From Euglena gracilis (lineage: Eukaryota; Euglenida; Euglenophyceae; Euglenales): a DNA stretch of 64,000 nt. The notes under the pieces were generated by a model. The model saw only the letters and a list, made by a program, of their open reading frames with translations, had not been told where the DNA came from and searched no databases. Of the stretch, positions 41,783 through 54,224 are shown piece by piece; position 1 is the first letter of the stretch, and every line of letters begins with the position of its first letter. The stretch spans positions 61,372,844-61,436,843 of the forward strand of contig CP154956.1 of assembly GCA_039621445.1 (NCBI GenBank). The letters are read 5' to 3'. The position numbers and the translations under genes were made by a program.

Positions 41783-42109
41783 AACAGATCATGGGTGGCA
41801 CCGGACCCAGACAGGACAGCTTGGATTACCGCGTGTTCATGCTCACCCCCCCCCCCCCCCTGGCTCATTGGACGTCTGGCCCCCCGGGCTGTTAGTGTCG
41901 ATTTGGCCCCGCCAGAATTGGCCCCACCACTTATTGAGGTTTGCATAGCATTTTCCCCAGCCTGTTGGTCAACTTGGCCCCTAAAAGTTAATCCCTGTGG
42001 CTGTTGGGGCTGAGTTGGCCGTGGGGGATTACAGCATCAGGAGCCAATTGTGGGGAGAGGGGAAGGCAGGGTATATAGTGTGTGGTTTTGAGTTTTGAGT
42101 TTGAATTTT

Positions 42110-42300
42110 GAGTTTTGAGTGGTGGTTTTGCGAAGGGGGGGTAGACCCCCCCCCTTCGAACCGACCCCCCGAAGGTCGGTTCCCCCGAAGGGGGATTAGA
42201 CCCCCCCCCCCCCGTGGGGGGTCCAGATTCCCCCCCCCTGCCCTATTTGAACTGAGGGGGGGGGGGGGGGGGGACCCCCCCCCGGCCTCCCAAAAAAGAA
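42110..42300. repeat. G/C-run hairpins with CCCCCGAAGGGGG cores
   Basis: Alternating C and G runs separated by GAA/TTC loops (42150-42200), then a run of about 20 G (42256-42275). Confidence 0.6.
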
Positions 42301-42659
42301 AATTCCGGCACCCAGCAAGATGAAAATAATTTTGGTGTGTGTTTTTGACCCGGTCAAGAAAGTGCACAAAAAAAACGCGCTTTTTGGGCCTTTTTCAAAT
42401 CTCCCAAACATTTTCCGGCCTTTTGCGCCGTAAATTTTTTTGCACGGGGGGATCCGAACCAACCCCTTTCCTGGGGAGGGGGTCACTTGATACCTCGGGG
42501 GAAGGGGCAAGCCCAGTGCCATTCTCTCCGTGTTCATTCAGGACCTAGATGGGGCGGAAGACCCTGCCGATGACTTGGCAGGCGATGCAGACACTGCGTG
42601 TACTGCCCAGCGCATCCCCGGTGTTGCCCATCTTTTTTTGGTGGCACTGCCTGAATAAC

Positions 42660-42716
42660 CCACACACACCCACCCACCCACCCACCCACCCACCCATACA
42701 CACACACACACACACC
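42660..42716. repeat. (CACC)n/(CA)n microsatellite
   Basis: CACCCACCCACC and CACACACACA in succession; low complexity. Confidence 0.8.
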
Positions 42717-43020
42717 TGCTCCCGAGACCCGATGCTTTTAGATATTAAACCTTCAAGTGATATTTTTTTTTGCATCTTATCTTCCAAAAAATCAGTATGC
42801 CCATAGGGGTGGATGGCAAGAGCCCATTTGCATGTGCCCCACCCCTCCCACAGTGGACAGCGTTCGACCGCAGAGTCATCCGATCACCCTTGCCCCTCGA
42901 TCAGGGTTTATCGTGGAGGTCCATTCAAACCAAGTGGTGGGGGTAGGGGCGTCCAGAGCCCCACCCCCCCCAGACACCGACTTTTGGACCTTCTGGCCAA
43001 GCCCTGCCCCTGGGCCAGCA

Positions 43021-43103
43021 GTGCGTCGGAGTGCTGCCCGTCCTGCCTGTTCCGCTACCCCCGGCCCCTCTCCAAATTCTGCTCGCGCTGTGGGGCAAAG
43101 CGG
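43021..43103 (+). CDS. zinc-ribbon exon
   Basis: Encodes ECCPSCLFRYPR...KFCSRCGAKR: two Cys-x2-Cys knuckles 15 residues apart, the pattern of a zinc ribbon. Codons end mainly in G/C. Preceded by GGGCCAGCAG and followed by CGG/GTTGGT, so acceptor and donor are plausible; it ends in phase 0. The next compatible exon downstream is 51055. The rest of the gene is not identified. Confidence 0.45.
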
Positions 43104-43479
43104 GTTGGTCTTCCCCGGACGTCGTGATGCAGCCACTCTCTTCTGCCACTCGGCTCACTCTGCCCAGTGGTTTTCCACCATTGCAACTGATGAGATGTAA
43201 ACCCCCGTCCACAACAAACCCCCTGCCCCCCTCTTGTACCGAACCCCCCCATTTATAACAACCAATGCAGAAGTTTCACCAATTTCAGAAATATACCATC
43301 GCATCCCAGAGCTGGGTAAAACAAAAATGCTGAAGCTGAGTGTTTAAACTCGCATAAAAGGGATGAGGATAAGTGGACAAATTAGTTCTCAGGAGGATAC
43401 CCAAAAGGAAGCTTTCACGTCCTCGTTTATCTTTATTTTGATTTGAACGGAAAGGTTTGAAGCTGAACAAGGGCAGGGA

Positions 43480-43560
43480 GATATTCCGGTCTGGAATAAA
43501 CCGGAATAAACTGGAATAGCGAAAAACGGAATAAACCGGAATAAACTGGAATAACCGGAA
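43480..43560. repeat. CCGGAATAAA repeats
   Basis: Five or six irregular copies of (A)CCGGAATAAA(C); the same repeats recur at 45090-45190. Confidence 0.7.
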
Positions 43561-43655
43561 AAAATGTGCCAGCCAATGGCATGAAAATTCTGCAAGACAC
43601 AAAGGCAATGAAAGTGAAGTTTGGTGTATTTTTCATGTTTTCCTCAGTCAATCTC

Positions 43656-44113
43656 ATGTCAGATGGATTGGATGAAGAGGGTGGACCACCAATGAAGAAG
43701 ACAAGATCTTCCAATGGGTGAGTGAGGCGAAACGTGCAAATGCAATGACAGCTTGCAGGCAATTTCAGGATTTTCCCAAGGGAGTGTTTTGTGTTCGTGA
43801 AGGATCTGACAATATGTGGTGTAATTTTTTGCGGGGTGGAAGTGCATGTGAAAGTATCATCTTTGGCACAAAGCACGTGGTTTCTGCCAAACATAAAGGT
43901 GTGAAAAGGGGGTTCCTCACTTCCGCACATACACCGATATGCACGGCACGTTCAGGTTTTTCTGTGCCCTTTGTTCGATTTTTGGTTTGGTTTGATTTTA
44001 GATTTTTTTCTGCATCCGATTTTCGAAAAGACACAGATTTGACAAAATTGTTGAACAATCATTTTCAGGCCATCATGCAAGCTCTTAAGACAGCAGAAAA
44101 CAGTTCAATTTAG
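43656..44113 (+). CDS. small three-exon gene, about 92 residues, possible zinc finger
   Basis: Exons 43656-43717, 43759-43898 and 44037-44113. Introns 43718-43758 (41 nt, GTGAGT...TTGCAG) and 43899-44036 (138 nt, GTGTGA...ACACAG). All phases agree and the frame closes with TAG. The ATG follows TTTTCCTCAG by eight bases, like a trans-splice acceptor. The N-terminus is acidic then basic (PPMKKTRS). FCVREGSD, WCNFL, SACES and KHVVSAKHK place Cys and His as in small BED/CGGBP1-like zinc fingers, but spacing is not a clean match. A nuclear DNA-binding role is possible. Confidence 0.6.
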
Positions 44114-44274
44114 GCATCTGATATGACTTTTTTTGGCAACCGCTAAAATAACTGTTGGCAATGCCATCTACAAACGAGCTGCGTGGAGAGAGTGTTTTCG
44201 AAGGCTGGCGCATTGGATACCAAGGACCGTGTCACATCAAGGCCGTTATTGCAGAAGGCCAGCATCATGTGCTG

Positions 44275-44885
44275 TAAACCCCCCCCAATAAGTGCGCAGT
44301 GCCCTAATTATGCGCAGTGCCCTGATAAGTGTGCACACCCGAAGGGTCCGAAACTACCTCCCTAAAAAGTGCGCACTCCCCCCCCCAAAGGAGAAATCAC
44401 TGTCACATCTTAGGTCGGAAAGTATTCACAATTCTCAGGACTGTCCTTCTCATACCAAAGTTTCTATTGTCCAAGCCCAAATTTGACACATAATCACTTG
44501 ACTCATTGCTTGACATCGCAAGAAGGGGAAAACCTGAAAAAGAATGGTGGAAAATTAAGTATTTTGTGCTTTGCCCTAAGTTTTCTTCGCAAAAATTGTC
44601 CTGCTTCTTCCCAAAAATTGTCCTGCCGAGTGCTAATTGTTTGTTCCAACGTGCGAGACCGAACGAAACCTCACAAATGCCGCAGTCATTGTTCAGTGTC
44701 CGGCGCAGTCACTGTTCAGCGCAATCATGGGGTCAGCAGCAAAGCGAGATTCAACGTCCCTATTCCAATGAACCCCCCTCCCCTAAAAAGTGCACGGGTG
44801 CGGGTGCGCACATTTTAAGGACGTAGTTTCGGACCCCAAGGGGTGTGCACTTATTAGGGCACTGCGCACTAATTATTGGACCTGG
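44275..44885. mobile_element. MITE-like element with about 80-bp inverted ends
   Basis: The left end (AATAAGTGCGCAGTGCCCTA ... CACCCGAAGGGTCCGAAACTA ... CCTAAAAAGTGCGCAC) is found inverted at the right end (CCTAAAAAGTGCAC ... TAGTTTCGGACCCC ... TTATTAGGGCACTGCGCAC). No ORF. A shorter relative is at 63625-63840. Confidence 0.65.
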
Positions 44886-45985
44886 CTCAAGAGAAAACCC
44901 TGAGCACCAATGTTCATCAGTTTATATCTCCGAAAAAGGGGGCGTCTGCTGTGGTGCACTAGCATCAAGTGCAAAGCGACCACTTGGTGGGGCTAAGCAA
45001 CTAAAGAATGCATCCCTTCTCCTGAAGCCCGGGTGAGCGCCTCGGCCCAATTGTACTTCAAAAAAATTCCAAGTCCATCCAGGCAGAATTTGACCGGAAT
45101 AAACCGGAATAAATCCCGGAATAAACCGGAATAACCTGGAATAAACCGGAATAAAACCCCGGATAAAATTTTTTGGCCGACCGGAATATCTCCCTGCCCC
45201 TGAGCTGAACGTCTGAAAAAATAACTACTTATTATCCATAAGTTGGTGACGACCCCCTCTCAGAATGACCACTCTGCTAACAGCACTCATTTTACAGCGA
45301 CCTCCGCTGGATTACCCGCCATCTCAAAAGTCGGACATTATGTTCAGGGAGGTTTACCTGACCTTTTTTTTTGTAAGTGCTCTTCACTTCAATGGGTCTT
45401 TTTTTCTGCTTGGTTAAAATCAGTCAAATTTCCCTTTTTTCATGTATTCTTCTTTAAAGGAATAAGTTTGATTTTATTACGTTTTCCTAAAGGTTTTCAT
45501 TCCTGTCAGTTCTCTTTTTAAATCTTTATTTATTTAAATCTTTTATTTTAAATAAAAATTATTGCCAAAAAAATGTCCAAAACTGCCACAAAAAGGGAAA
45601 GTGCAATTGAAATTGCAAGGATTTTCCCATTCATCCAAGGGCACGGCGCCTGCCTGTTAAGCATGGGGCGGGGTTACATTCATTTAGAATAAGAGCAAAG
45701 CTTGCCACCAGGGAAAAGGGGGGTGTCAGGCAGTTTTTTTTTAAGGGAGTGCGCACCCCAGGGGGGGGGGGGGCTATGTGCAGGCAGGGCGGGAGGGCAC
45801 TTTCGCCCCCCCACCCCGGAAGTCGGTTTTGAAGTGGGTAATGGTTCCAACTCGACCTCCGACCCCCAGGGGGCTGCCTGGTAAACCGCCCCGCCCCCAC
45901 ACCCGGGGTCAGTAAAAAGGAGCCTGGGAGTTAAACCCCCCCCCCCCCGCCCCTGGGTGGGAATGAAAACCGCGGATTATCACCA
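44886..45985. other. no gene seen
   Basis: CCGGAATAAA repeats at 45090-45190; T-rich intron-like sequence; a segment at 45685-45725 (ATAAGAGCAAAGCTTGCCAC) resembling the flank of the foldback element at 24735. Confidence 0.35.
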
Positions 45986-45989
45986 AACA

Positions 45990-47066
45990 CCTATGCCGAC
46001 CGCAGCCGACCGCGACCGACCGCGGGTTTCAGGGCTGTCATAGGTGGGTTGCCGACCGACCGCAGCCGACCGCGCAACTTTTTTTTAATTGATGCCAATT
46101 TTTCAGTGAGAATGAGGAATTAGGCTCATTTTTATCCCAGATTTTGAGATTTTTCTGGCTCATCTGGCTCATGTTGTCACTTTTGGCCACTTTTGACCAC
46201 TTTTGGCCACTTTTGGCCATTTTTGGTCGCTTTTGTCCCCTTTTGGCCCATTAGTCACCATAATTCGCCCATTTTGACCTATTTTGACCATTTTTGGCCA
46301 CTTTTTGCCCACTTCTGGTTATTTTTGGCCATTTTGCCCTGCTCTTGGGCCATTTTGGGCCATTTTGGGCATTCTTGACCATTTAAAGCCATTTTCGACC
46401 TTTTTTTGTTATTTTTGCCCATTTTTTTTTTTTTTTTTTTGGTTCCAATTTGACCTTTTTTTGAGCATTTTGCGCCAGTTTGTTGCCAAAAGTGAACAAA
46501 AGCTGCTAAAGTGACCGAATTGGCCAAAAGCAGGGCCATCTTGGGCCATTTTTGGCTTTTTGGACCACTTTGGGCATTTTTTTTTTTTTTTTTTGTTTGT
46601 TTTTGTTAACTTTTTGGTCTATTTTGATCATTTTTGACCATTTTGCACCAGGTGCAGCTTCTGGAGTCGAAAACAGTGGCCAAAACAGCTTTTATTTGGC
46701 CTCTTTTGCCCACTTTTGGCCATTTTAACCATTTTTTGCCACTTTTAGGCCATTTTGGGTCACGTTTGGCTGCTCTTGATGTCAAAAGCAACGAAAAGAT
46801 ATTTAAAGTGGCTTGAAAGTGGCCAGAAGTGGGTAAAAATGGCCAAAAGCAGAGAAAAGTGGGCAAAAGAGGCCAAAAGTGGTCAAAAGAGGTCAAAGAA
46901 AAGCAAAAGCTGGCCAAAAGCAGCCAAAACACAGCAAAAACTGGGCAAAAACAACAAAAGTGACCAAAAGAAAGTGATATATGCTCATTTTCTGTTGGCC
47001 TGCCCCCCACCTACGGCCGACTACTTTGCCGACCGCAGCCGACCGCAGCCGACCGCAGCCGACACG
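45990..47066. repeat. TTTTGGCCA block bounded by CCGACCGCAG arrays
   Basis: CCGACCGCAGCCGACCGC arrays at 45993-46075 and 47028-47066, same orientation, flank a block made almost only of TTTTGGCCACTTTTGG-like units. From about 46800 the units appear mostly inverted (GGCCAAAAGTGGCC), so the block is a degenerate giant palindrome. No gene. Confidence 0.65.
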
Positions 47067-48090
47067 CCTGGCCTGTGTTCCAGCTCGTTTTTGAAAAATC
47101 AAAATCAAAGGAAATGTCCGGGCCCAAACAGCCCTTTTGAAATGCCCCATCCAACCATGGTTTTCTTTTTTTCACAACTCTTCGTGTTGCCGGAGCTCTG
47201 TCCATTTTTCGGTCAACCTTGAGCCTTTTGGGGGGCCATTTTGGACTGTCTTCAGGTCAAAAATCTATGCCTCCAAAATGACTTGGAAATGAAGCAAAAT
47301 CAAAGAAAATGTCCACCGGCCTAAAACAAAGCACTTGGAATGCCCTATCTCACAATGAGTATCTGCCCTATCTCACAGTATTTTGATTTCATAACTCCAC
47401 GGCACGCCCGAGTTATGGCCATTTTAAGGCGGTCCAACTCCAATCATTTGACATTTCTGTTTTTGTTATTTAGGTCCAGCTCCAATCATTTGTCATTTCT
47501 GTTTTAACCAAGCCTTTTTTGGGCCATTTCGGGGTCAAAAAAAAACAACTGAAAAATTAAAAAATATCTCCAAAATGGTGGCCAATCAAAAGAAACCACC
47601 GGGGATCTAAAATAAAAGCGCTGGGGACCCTCTATCACCCCGAATGGGCCGCCAGGGCCGACTGCCCAGCCCAGCCCGAAACAGCACGTTTTAGCCGTTT
47701 TGGGACCATTTTGGGGTGAAACAACCGAAAATTCCAAAAATGTCTCCGAAATGGTGGGGAATCAAAGGAAATCACTGGGTACCTATAATAAAGCCCCTGG
47801 GATCGTCCATCACCCCTTGGCCGCCAGGGTCTGCTGAGTGCCCGTGCTGGGCTGCCAGGCTGCTGGCAACCACATGCCTCAAACGTATGCTGCCTTATGG
47901 CACCTTCAGGCAGGTAGAGAGCTCAGCACTAAACAAAACCTGGTTCAAGCAGGGGGGGGATTGATATCCGCAATATTTGTGCAATTCCCGGAATTTCCCC
48001 AATTTCGAAAATTTCCTACAATTTTGCCGTTTTTTTAATCTTTCTGAAATTTTCGCGATTTTTCCATCAGTGGGAGTCCCATCAGATTGG
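47067..48090. other. no gene seen
   Basis: Diverged tandem-like copies of a segment with TCCAAAATGGTGG..AATCAAA and CCATCACCCC (47220-47400, 47520-47660, 47700-47830). Confidence 0.4.
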
Positions 48091-48109
48091 GTTACATACA
48101 CAAACATCC

Positions 48110-48515
48110 ACATCCATCCATTCATCTTTCCATCCGTCCATCCGTCTGTCTGTCCAACCAACCAACCAACCATCCGTCCATCCATCCATCCATTCATCCA
48201 TCCATCCACCCACCCATCCATCCATCCATCCATCCATACATACAAGCACACACACATACGTTTGTACATACATACATACATGCATGCGTCATTATGCATG
48301 CATGCATCCATCCATCCATCCATCCATCCATCCATCCATCCATCCATCCATCCATCCATCCATCCATCCATCCATCCATCCATCCATCCATCCATCCATA
48401 CATTCAACCATCTCCATACTTACACACATACACATACACACACATACATACATACATACATACGTACGTACGTACGTACATGCATTCATATGTACGTATG
48501 TACGTACGTATATAA
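48110..48515. repeat. (ATCC)n and (ACAT)n microsatellites
   Basis: Long ATCC tetranucleotide run (48110-48400), then CATA/CGTA repeats to about 48515. The frames across it are repeat artefacts. Confidence 0.9.
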
Positions 48516-48743
48516 AATATAGTTGATCCAGGGGGTGGACCCGGTTCCCACCTTCCCAAAAGTTTATTTCTGGAGTCCCGTTTCTGGCTTATTTCTGGAG
48601 TCCCGTTAAACCGTTAAATCCTCCCTGAATAGAAACCCTCCCCAGGGATTCTATTCGGACCATTAGTCAAAGTCCGAGGGGATGACTTCTATTCGGGGGG
48701 GGGGGGGCATTATTTGGGGCTTGTATTCAAAGGCTCCATTTTT

Positions 48744-49129
48744 CGGAATTTGGACGGAAGTTAAGCTATATTTTGGAATAAACAAGCAAAGGACGAGTTG
48801 GGACAATTTTTGAGGCAAAATGTGTTCCGAAAAATCTTCCAAAAACGGGGACCCTAACCTCCGCCTATTTTTTTGGTTCATAAAATTGGGTAGATTTCGG
48901 CGCGACGATCCTACCCCAACCCTGTTCCCCAAAATTCGGAATTTGGACGGAAGTTAAGCTATATTTTGGAATAAACAAGCAAAGGACGAGTTGGGACAAT
49001 TTTTGAGGCAAAATGTGTTCCGAAAAATCTTCCAAAAACGGGGACCCTAACCTCCGCCTATTTTTTTGGTTCATAAAATTGGGTAGATTTCGGCGCGACG
49101 ATCCTACCCCAACCCTGTTCCCCAAAATA
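48744..49129. repeat. perfect tandem duplication, 193-bp unit
   Basis: Unit starts CGGAATTTGGACGGAAGTTA at 48744 and again at 48937, identical over its length as far as read. Confidence 0.85.
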
Positions 49130-50985
49130 CGCACACGTTCTCCCCAAATCTGACAACGATTGTCTGATTCTGGCGTATCCCCTGGTCGAAAAGGGGAACT
49201 GGGTACCGCCATCGCCCCCCCCCAGGGCAGAACGTGAATCGGCCAAACAGCCAGGGTAGGGTGGTGGGTGGGGGGGGTCGACCACCCCCCACCCCCTGCA
49301 TGGTGGGTGGGGGGGGGGTCGACCAGCCCCCCACCACCTCTTCCCGTATTTCCGGGAGCAGCAATTTTTGGACCGGAAAAAAATTTTCTGGCGCCTTTGG
49401 CGCCGGGTGTTTTTTTGACCCATTTTGGGACCCATATAGGGGGTCCCCCCAAAAACCACCCAAACCCCATTTTTTCACACCTTCCAAAGTTTCAACATTT
49501 TCTCAAAATTTTAATTTTGAGAGGTTTTTGAAGCAAAAAAAAGCCATTGAAACCCCAAAAATTTCCGAGAGAAAAAAATGTCAGTAAAATTTGATTGGGG
49601 CAAGGTTTGGTCCACTTTTTTTTGACCTTCGTTTTTTTCACCCCCACCTCCTAATAACTGCCAGTTTTTATTTAAACCTGAAGTTTTTGTGATTTTTTTT
49701 TGTGAAAAAAATGTGGTTTTCCATGAAAAAGAAATCATGTATTTTGGGCTCATTTTTCAAAAAAAAATTTCAAAAAAATTTCTGCCCAAATCCCCGTTTT
49801 CCCGAAACCGGTGAAAATGCTGTGGTGGGTGGGGGGTCAACCCCCCCCCACCTCCTGGGTGGGGGCGGTCGACCCCCCCCCACCAGGCCTTCCCGTTCTG
49901 CCCTGCCCCCCAGAACAATTATCGCTCCCCCCATGGAGATCAGAACATCAATTTCGGCATAAAACCAGAAATGTCAACGTTTTAATATACATTTACACAT
50001 GTATATGTGTGTATACATATGTATATGTAATATATGTATACACATGTATACATATGCATACGTATATGTGCAAACATACATATTGCATTTGTATACATAC
50101 ATGCGCACGACAGCAAGCCTCAAAGGAATTCCAAGGGCTGGGGTCGTTTGGGGACTCTGGGGATGGGGGGGGGTTCGTATGGTTCCACCCGGTTCCCACT
50201 TTCCGGGGAAGTTGGGGTTATTTTTCGGAGTGGGGGGTTACGGCCAGCGTTCCGATGGCTACCTCTATTTGGGAATTTAGGAAGCAAGTTAGGTCCTGTT
50301 TCGGACCAAAATACGGTTGAATTCAGGCTGAATTTGGGCAAATTACAGGCAGGAGTGCATCCTGAAATTCTTCCCAAAGGGGGGTACCTAACTTCCGGCT
50401 TAATTTTGGCCCAAAAACATGGGCAGTTTTCGTTTTCACCAATCCCAACCTCCTAAAAATGAGCACCAAACCTCCACAAATCCGACAAAAGTTACCCGGG
50501 CAAATGCCGTGGTGCATGGGGCCCAAAACCTGGAAAGAGGGAACTAGGTGGCACCATGCGCCCCCCCCCCCTCTGAGTCCTTTTCAGTTCTCACTTCTGC
50601 ATAATCATGTATTTGTGTGTGTCTGTGCATGCGTATGTGTCTGTGTATGTGCATGTGTGCATGTATATGTATATGTATGTGTATGCACACGTAAACATAT
50701 GCATATGGACACATGCACATTATATGCACCAGAAAATATGCAGGGGGTATAATCAAGGGGAGGGTTAACTTTTGGATTTTTTTTGAAATCACAAATTTCC
50801 AATAGCAAGAGGGTAACAGTGACAGCTGTCTTTTACTAACACTGTATGAGAATGCTCGGTCGGATGTACTTTCCCCCAGCAGAGGAGGAAATCCGGACAA
50901 AAGCCAGCCAAATAATCAGTGTGTTGCCTGTGCTTTTCATTCTCTCTGGGCGGCTGGTCCTCTGGCCACACCCTTGTTGCCTGAA
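49130..50985. other. no gene seen
   Basis: Paired GTGGGTGGGGGG/CCCCCCACCACC hairpins (49260-49345, 49825-49890); TATATG/CATATG dinucleotide-rich tracts at 49985-50110 and 50605-50735. Confidence 0.4.
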
Positions 50986-51054
50986 CACATGCCTTGCCCA
51001 GGGATGCTTTGGGCCGCCACCCCCCTCCCCATGGACGAGGGCCCCGGCGCTCAG

Positions 51055-51142
51055 CGCTGCACATTTACGCCCTGCGCGATGCGTGCTGGGGCGGCCCTCG
51101 TCGCCACGGCGTGCCTCTGGGTCGCCGGGTTTGGCTTGTCGG
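51055..51142 (+). CDS. candidate transmembrane exon
   Basis: Starts after GGCGCTCAG in phase 0 and ends TCG G/GTGTGG in phase 1. It encodes AGAALVATACLWVAGFGLSG, one clear membrane helix, with G/C-ending codons. The phase is compatible with the zinc-ribbon exon upstream and with 52687 downstream. Gene identity unknown. Confidence 0.45.
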
Positions 51143-52686
51143 GTGTGGATCGGACCTCAAATTTGGAGCCTTGTGCCCCTTGCCTGACCTGGAGCCTACC
51201 TTTGCTTAAGGTTTGTCCCTCCCCGCCCGTGGGGGTGACTGACTGGGTTTTTTTTTGCTCCAGACCCCCTCCCGGTGTTGGGTCGCACAGGAATGGCCGA
51301 AAGTGGTCTCCCAGCACCAGGGTATTAAGTGAGTGTCGGTTTTGTACAGGGGGAGGGGAGCGGGGGTCCAACCCCCCCCGCCCCCCTCAGGGCGGAGGGG
51401 GGGGGTCCAGGGTCTGGCTACCCTGGAGCGGAGTTGGGGTGGAGGCCACAGGCGATGGTGCTGCCCCAGACACCCCCGGCCCCGCCCATCCACGACTCTC
51501 CTCCACGCCCCCACGCCGTGGAGCACCGGTGGCCGGCCCCACGCGGTGCGTTTGACTTCGGGTGGCCGCCATCAACGCTCCTCATCTGCCTTGTCTGGTT
51601 TGCCCTCCTGAACAGCCATTCTTCCCGCTTACCCCCCTCTGAGCAAGAGATGCCCAAAATATTTTAACGAAGAATCCGAACCACAGATTCATTTAGCACC
51701 TGTGTGACCCCAGCCCCCAGAGGGGTGGGGGTTGGGGACTCTGGACCCACCCCAGCAGTGGGGTGCGCCATGGGTCAGATTTTGGCCTGGCCAATGGCTG
51801 GGTCGGAACAAAAAATTTTCAGCGTTTTTGGCCGATTTTGGCTGGATCTTGGGTGGGTGGGGTGGTTGACCCCTCTCGGGGGTGGAAGGGTCGTGGGTGT
51901 GTGGCATGCCAAATAGCAGAGCTCCAGGACGAGGAAAATTTTTGCACAAACAAAGAGAGGTCGGGAGTGTTTTTTGGGGACCTTTATTTCATAAAAATGC
52001 CAACAGTGGTCCCCCCCAGATGTTTAACCAACTTTCCAAATCATAGTCTCATCAAACCTGCTTTTATTCAGGGTGGGGTTGAGGTGGCTTCCTTGGCTGT
52101 GGGTCAGGGCATTGTTTGTTGCCGAGTGTCTCTCTGCCTGATATTTTGCAAAGTCTATTTCCACCAACAGACACCAATCCCAATCACGGTGACAATGGTC
52201 GCCAATAGCCCTTTTCTCTTTTGCAGGTCCGCCACTGGACAACCTTTCACTGGGGCCACCCGCAGGGTGTTGTGAGTTTTGATTTCTGAGAGGAGGGTCC
52301 AGACCATAGATTCAGCCAATTTCCAGCTGATTTTGGCTCGGTTTTGGGTGGGTGGGTGGGTGGGTGGTTGACCGAGGGGGGGGGGGTTGAAAAGGCGGGC
52401 GGGTGGGTGGGTTTGGGCCTGGGGAAAAGTGCTCCCCCGGGGTCACTGAGTGAACCTACGGTGCAGACCACCTCTTGCCTTCAAAAAGATTTTTTGGCAC
52501 TTTGTGGACTTTTTGGGGGATTGTTGGATTTTGCTGTATCTCAGCGGAGGGCTCTCTGGGATCTGGGGCTCCTGCTGACTGACGCATTGTTGTTGTTATT
52601 TTTTTAAAAAAAAAAAGAGGCTGCCAAGAATCGAGTGCCTTGCACGGGCCGGGGGGGGGGGGCAAGGGGACCCCCCGGCAAATCAG
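51143..52686. other. intron-like interval between candidate exons
   Basis: Contains CAGGGTATTAAGTGAG near 51319, also found at 63357, both followed by a G-run; a possible left end of another element family whose right end was not found. GTGGGTGGG runs at 52345-52415. Confidence 0.35.
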
Positions 52687-52907
52687 TGCCCTGGCCACAC
52701 CTGCACCCCCTCCGCCCCCTTCCGAACGCCGCCCCGCCGTCGGCCAGCACCGCGCCGGCGGACCGCCGCCCGCCGTGGGCCGGCCCCTCTGCTCTAGCCG
52801 CAGTGGTCGCCCCCCTGCTGCTGCTGCGGGCCTTCCGCCTGGCGCGGGGGGTGCCGCCCGCCCAGCCGGCCACCGGTGTGCCGGGCCTCCGCCGCCGACC
52901 ACCGTTG
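52687..52907 (+). CDS. candidate transmembrane exon with canonical donor
   Basis: Starts after AAATCAG in phase 1, matching the end of 51055-51142, and ends before GTGAGC in phase 0. It encodes a Pro/Ala/Arg-rich stretch and one helix, LAAVVAPLLLLRAFRLARG. Strong G/C third-position bias. Probably the same gene as 51055; no family recognised. Confidence 0.45.
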
Positions 52908-54224
52908 GTGAGCCGGATGGGGGTGGGCCCGAGCGTGGGGGTGGTCCCCCAAGGTACCGTCAGAAGTCTGATGCAGGTCGCCAAGGAGATTCAGGGAGAT
53001 TCCCCACCAAAATACCCGGTTCTATGTTGTTTTTCGACCCAAAACCAAAAGACCCGGGACCTTTGGCTGTTTAAATTCGTAAAGGGGAGTCTTACTTGGG
53101 GGTGGGTTTCTTCTTGGATCTTGCTGTGGTTTCGGTTGAAAGGAACCCTCGGGATCAAAATCAGTTTTTCAATGAACGAAATTCGTCTCAAGCAAATCAA
53201 ATGGCGACACTTGAAAAATGGAGAGAATTTCTTTTTTTTTCAGGGTGTCTTATTTTTACCCTCCAAGTAACAAGCAGTCAAGGCAGAAGGTCTTGCATCG
53301 CGCATTGCTGATTTCTGTCGCTGCACATCACGGCATTTCTTCAGCTTGCTTCTTTCAACCAGGAGCAAAAATCTTAACGTCTAACTTGAAGCAATTATTT
53401 TTTTTATTCCGAGTTCTTCTGGGTCAAGATTCAAATGAAGCCTTTCCTCCACTGGTGTGGAGACCAAACATTGCGAAATTTCTTTCACCGCTTTGTGATG
53501 TGGAAATGGCAAAGTTTCCCTTTACATTTACATTTTTTTTTGAAAATCTATCTTTGGACAATCTTGGTTTGTTCCCCGGGATCTCGAAATGTGTTAATTA
53601 AGATGCTTTTACAGCCGGTTGCGGAATGAATGTGTATCCGAGATCAAAATAATTGCCACGTTTCTCAACTCTAACCGGTCAATTATCTCTAAGTAACTGC
53701 CAATTTTCTCCAAATAACTGCCAATTTTATCCAAATAACTGCGAATTTTGTGAAAAATTTTGCCAATTTTCTCATAAAAAATGCCCACATGACATTGTGT
53801 TTGCCAGACAAGTTTCTGTTTCACAAGTGTCTCCTTTCTCCGCAGATGCCTGATCCGAATACCATGCCCCTCCGAGCTATTCCCCCCCTGAGCTATTCTC
53901 AGGGATGAGAATAGCTCACTGTCATATCACTTTTATGAAGAAGTGTTTGAAATTGACCATTTTTTGCGAACATCCAAAAAAAATTGCCAAAAATCACCCT
54001 TTTTGAACTGTCCGAGGTTTGGGAATGGGAACACCTTGGGGAGCCCAGGTCCCCCAGGTGTTCCCCCCCCCCCTCACTGTTCCCATATTGGGCCGTAAAG
54101 GGTCCCGGGGACCAGAATGGCTCGGGGGGGGGAGGGGGCATGGTAATGCTCGTCATGGGTTCAATGTGTTGGCCAGGGGTTTGCCTACCCTTATGACGGG
54201 TGACTTTCTTTGACTGGGGGTGGT
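52908..54224. other. no gene seen
   Basis: Intron-like T-rich sequence; a short run of AACTGCCAATTTT repeats at 53690-53770. No exon with support, though the candidate gene ending at 52907 should continue here or beyond. Confidence 0.35.

Noticed and set aside
41460-41948. 162-codon Pro/Arg-rich ORF
   Set aside because: Third-position bias supports the overlapping frame at 41576-41782 instead.
48110-48515. Open frames of up to 181 codons of repeated His-Pro-Ser-Ile or Trp-Met-Asp-Gly
   Set aside because: They are translations of ATCC microsatellite in all frames.
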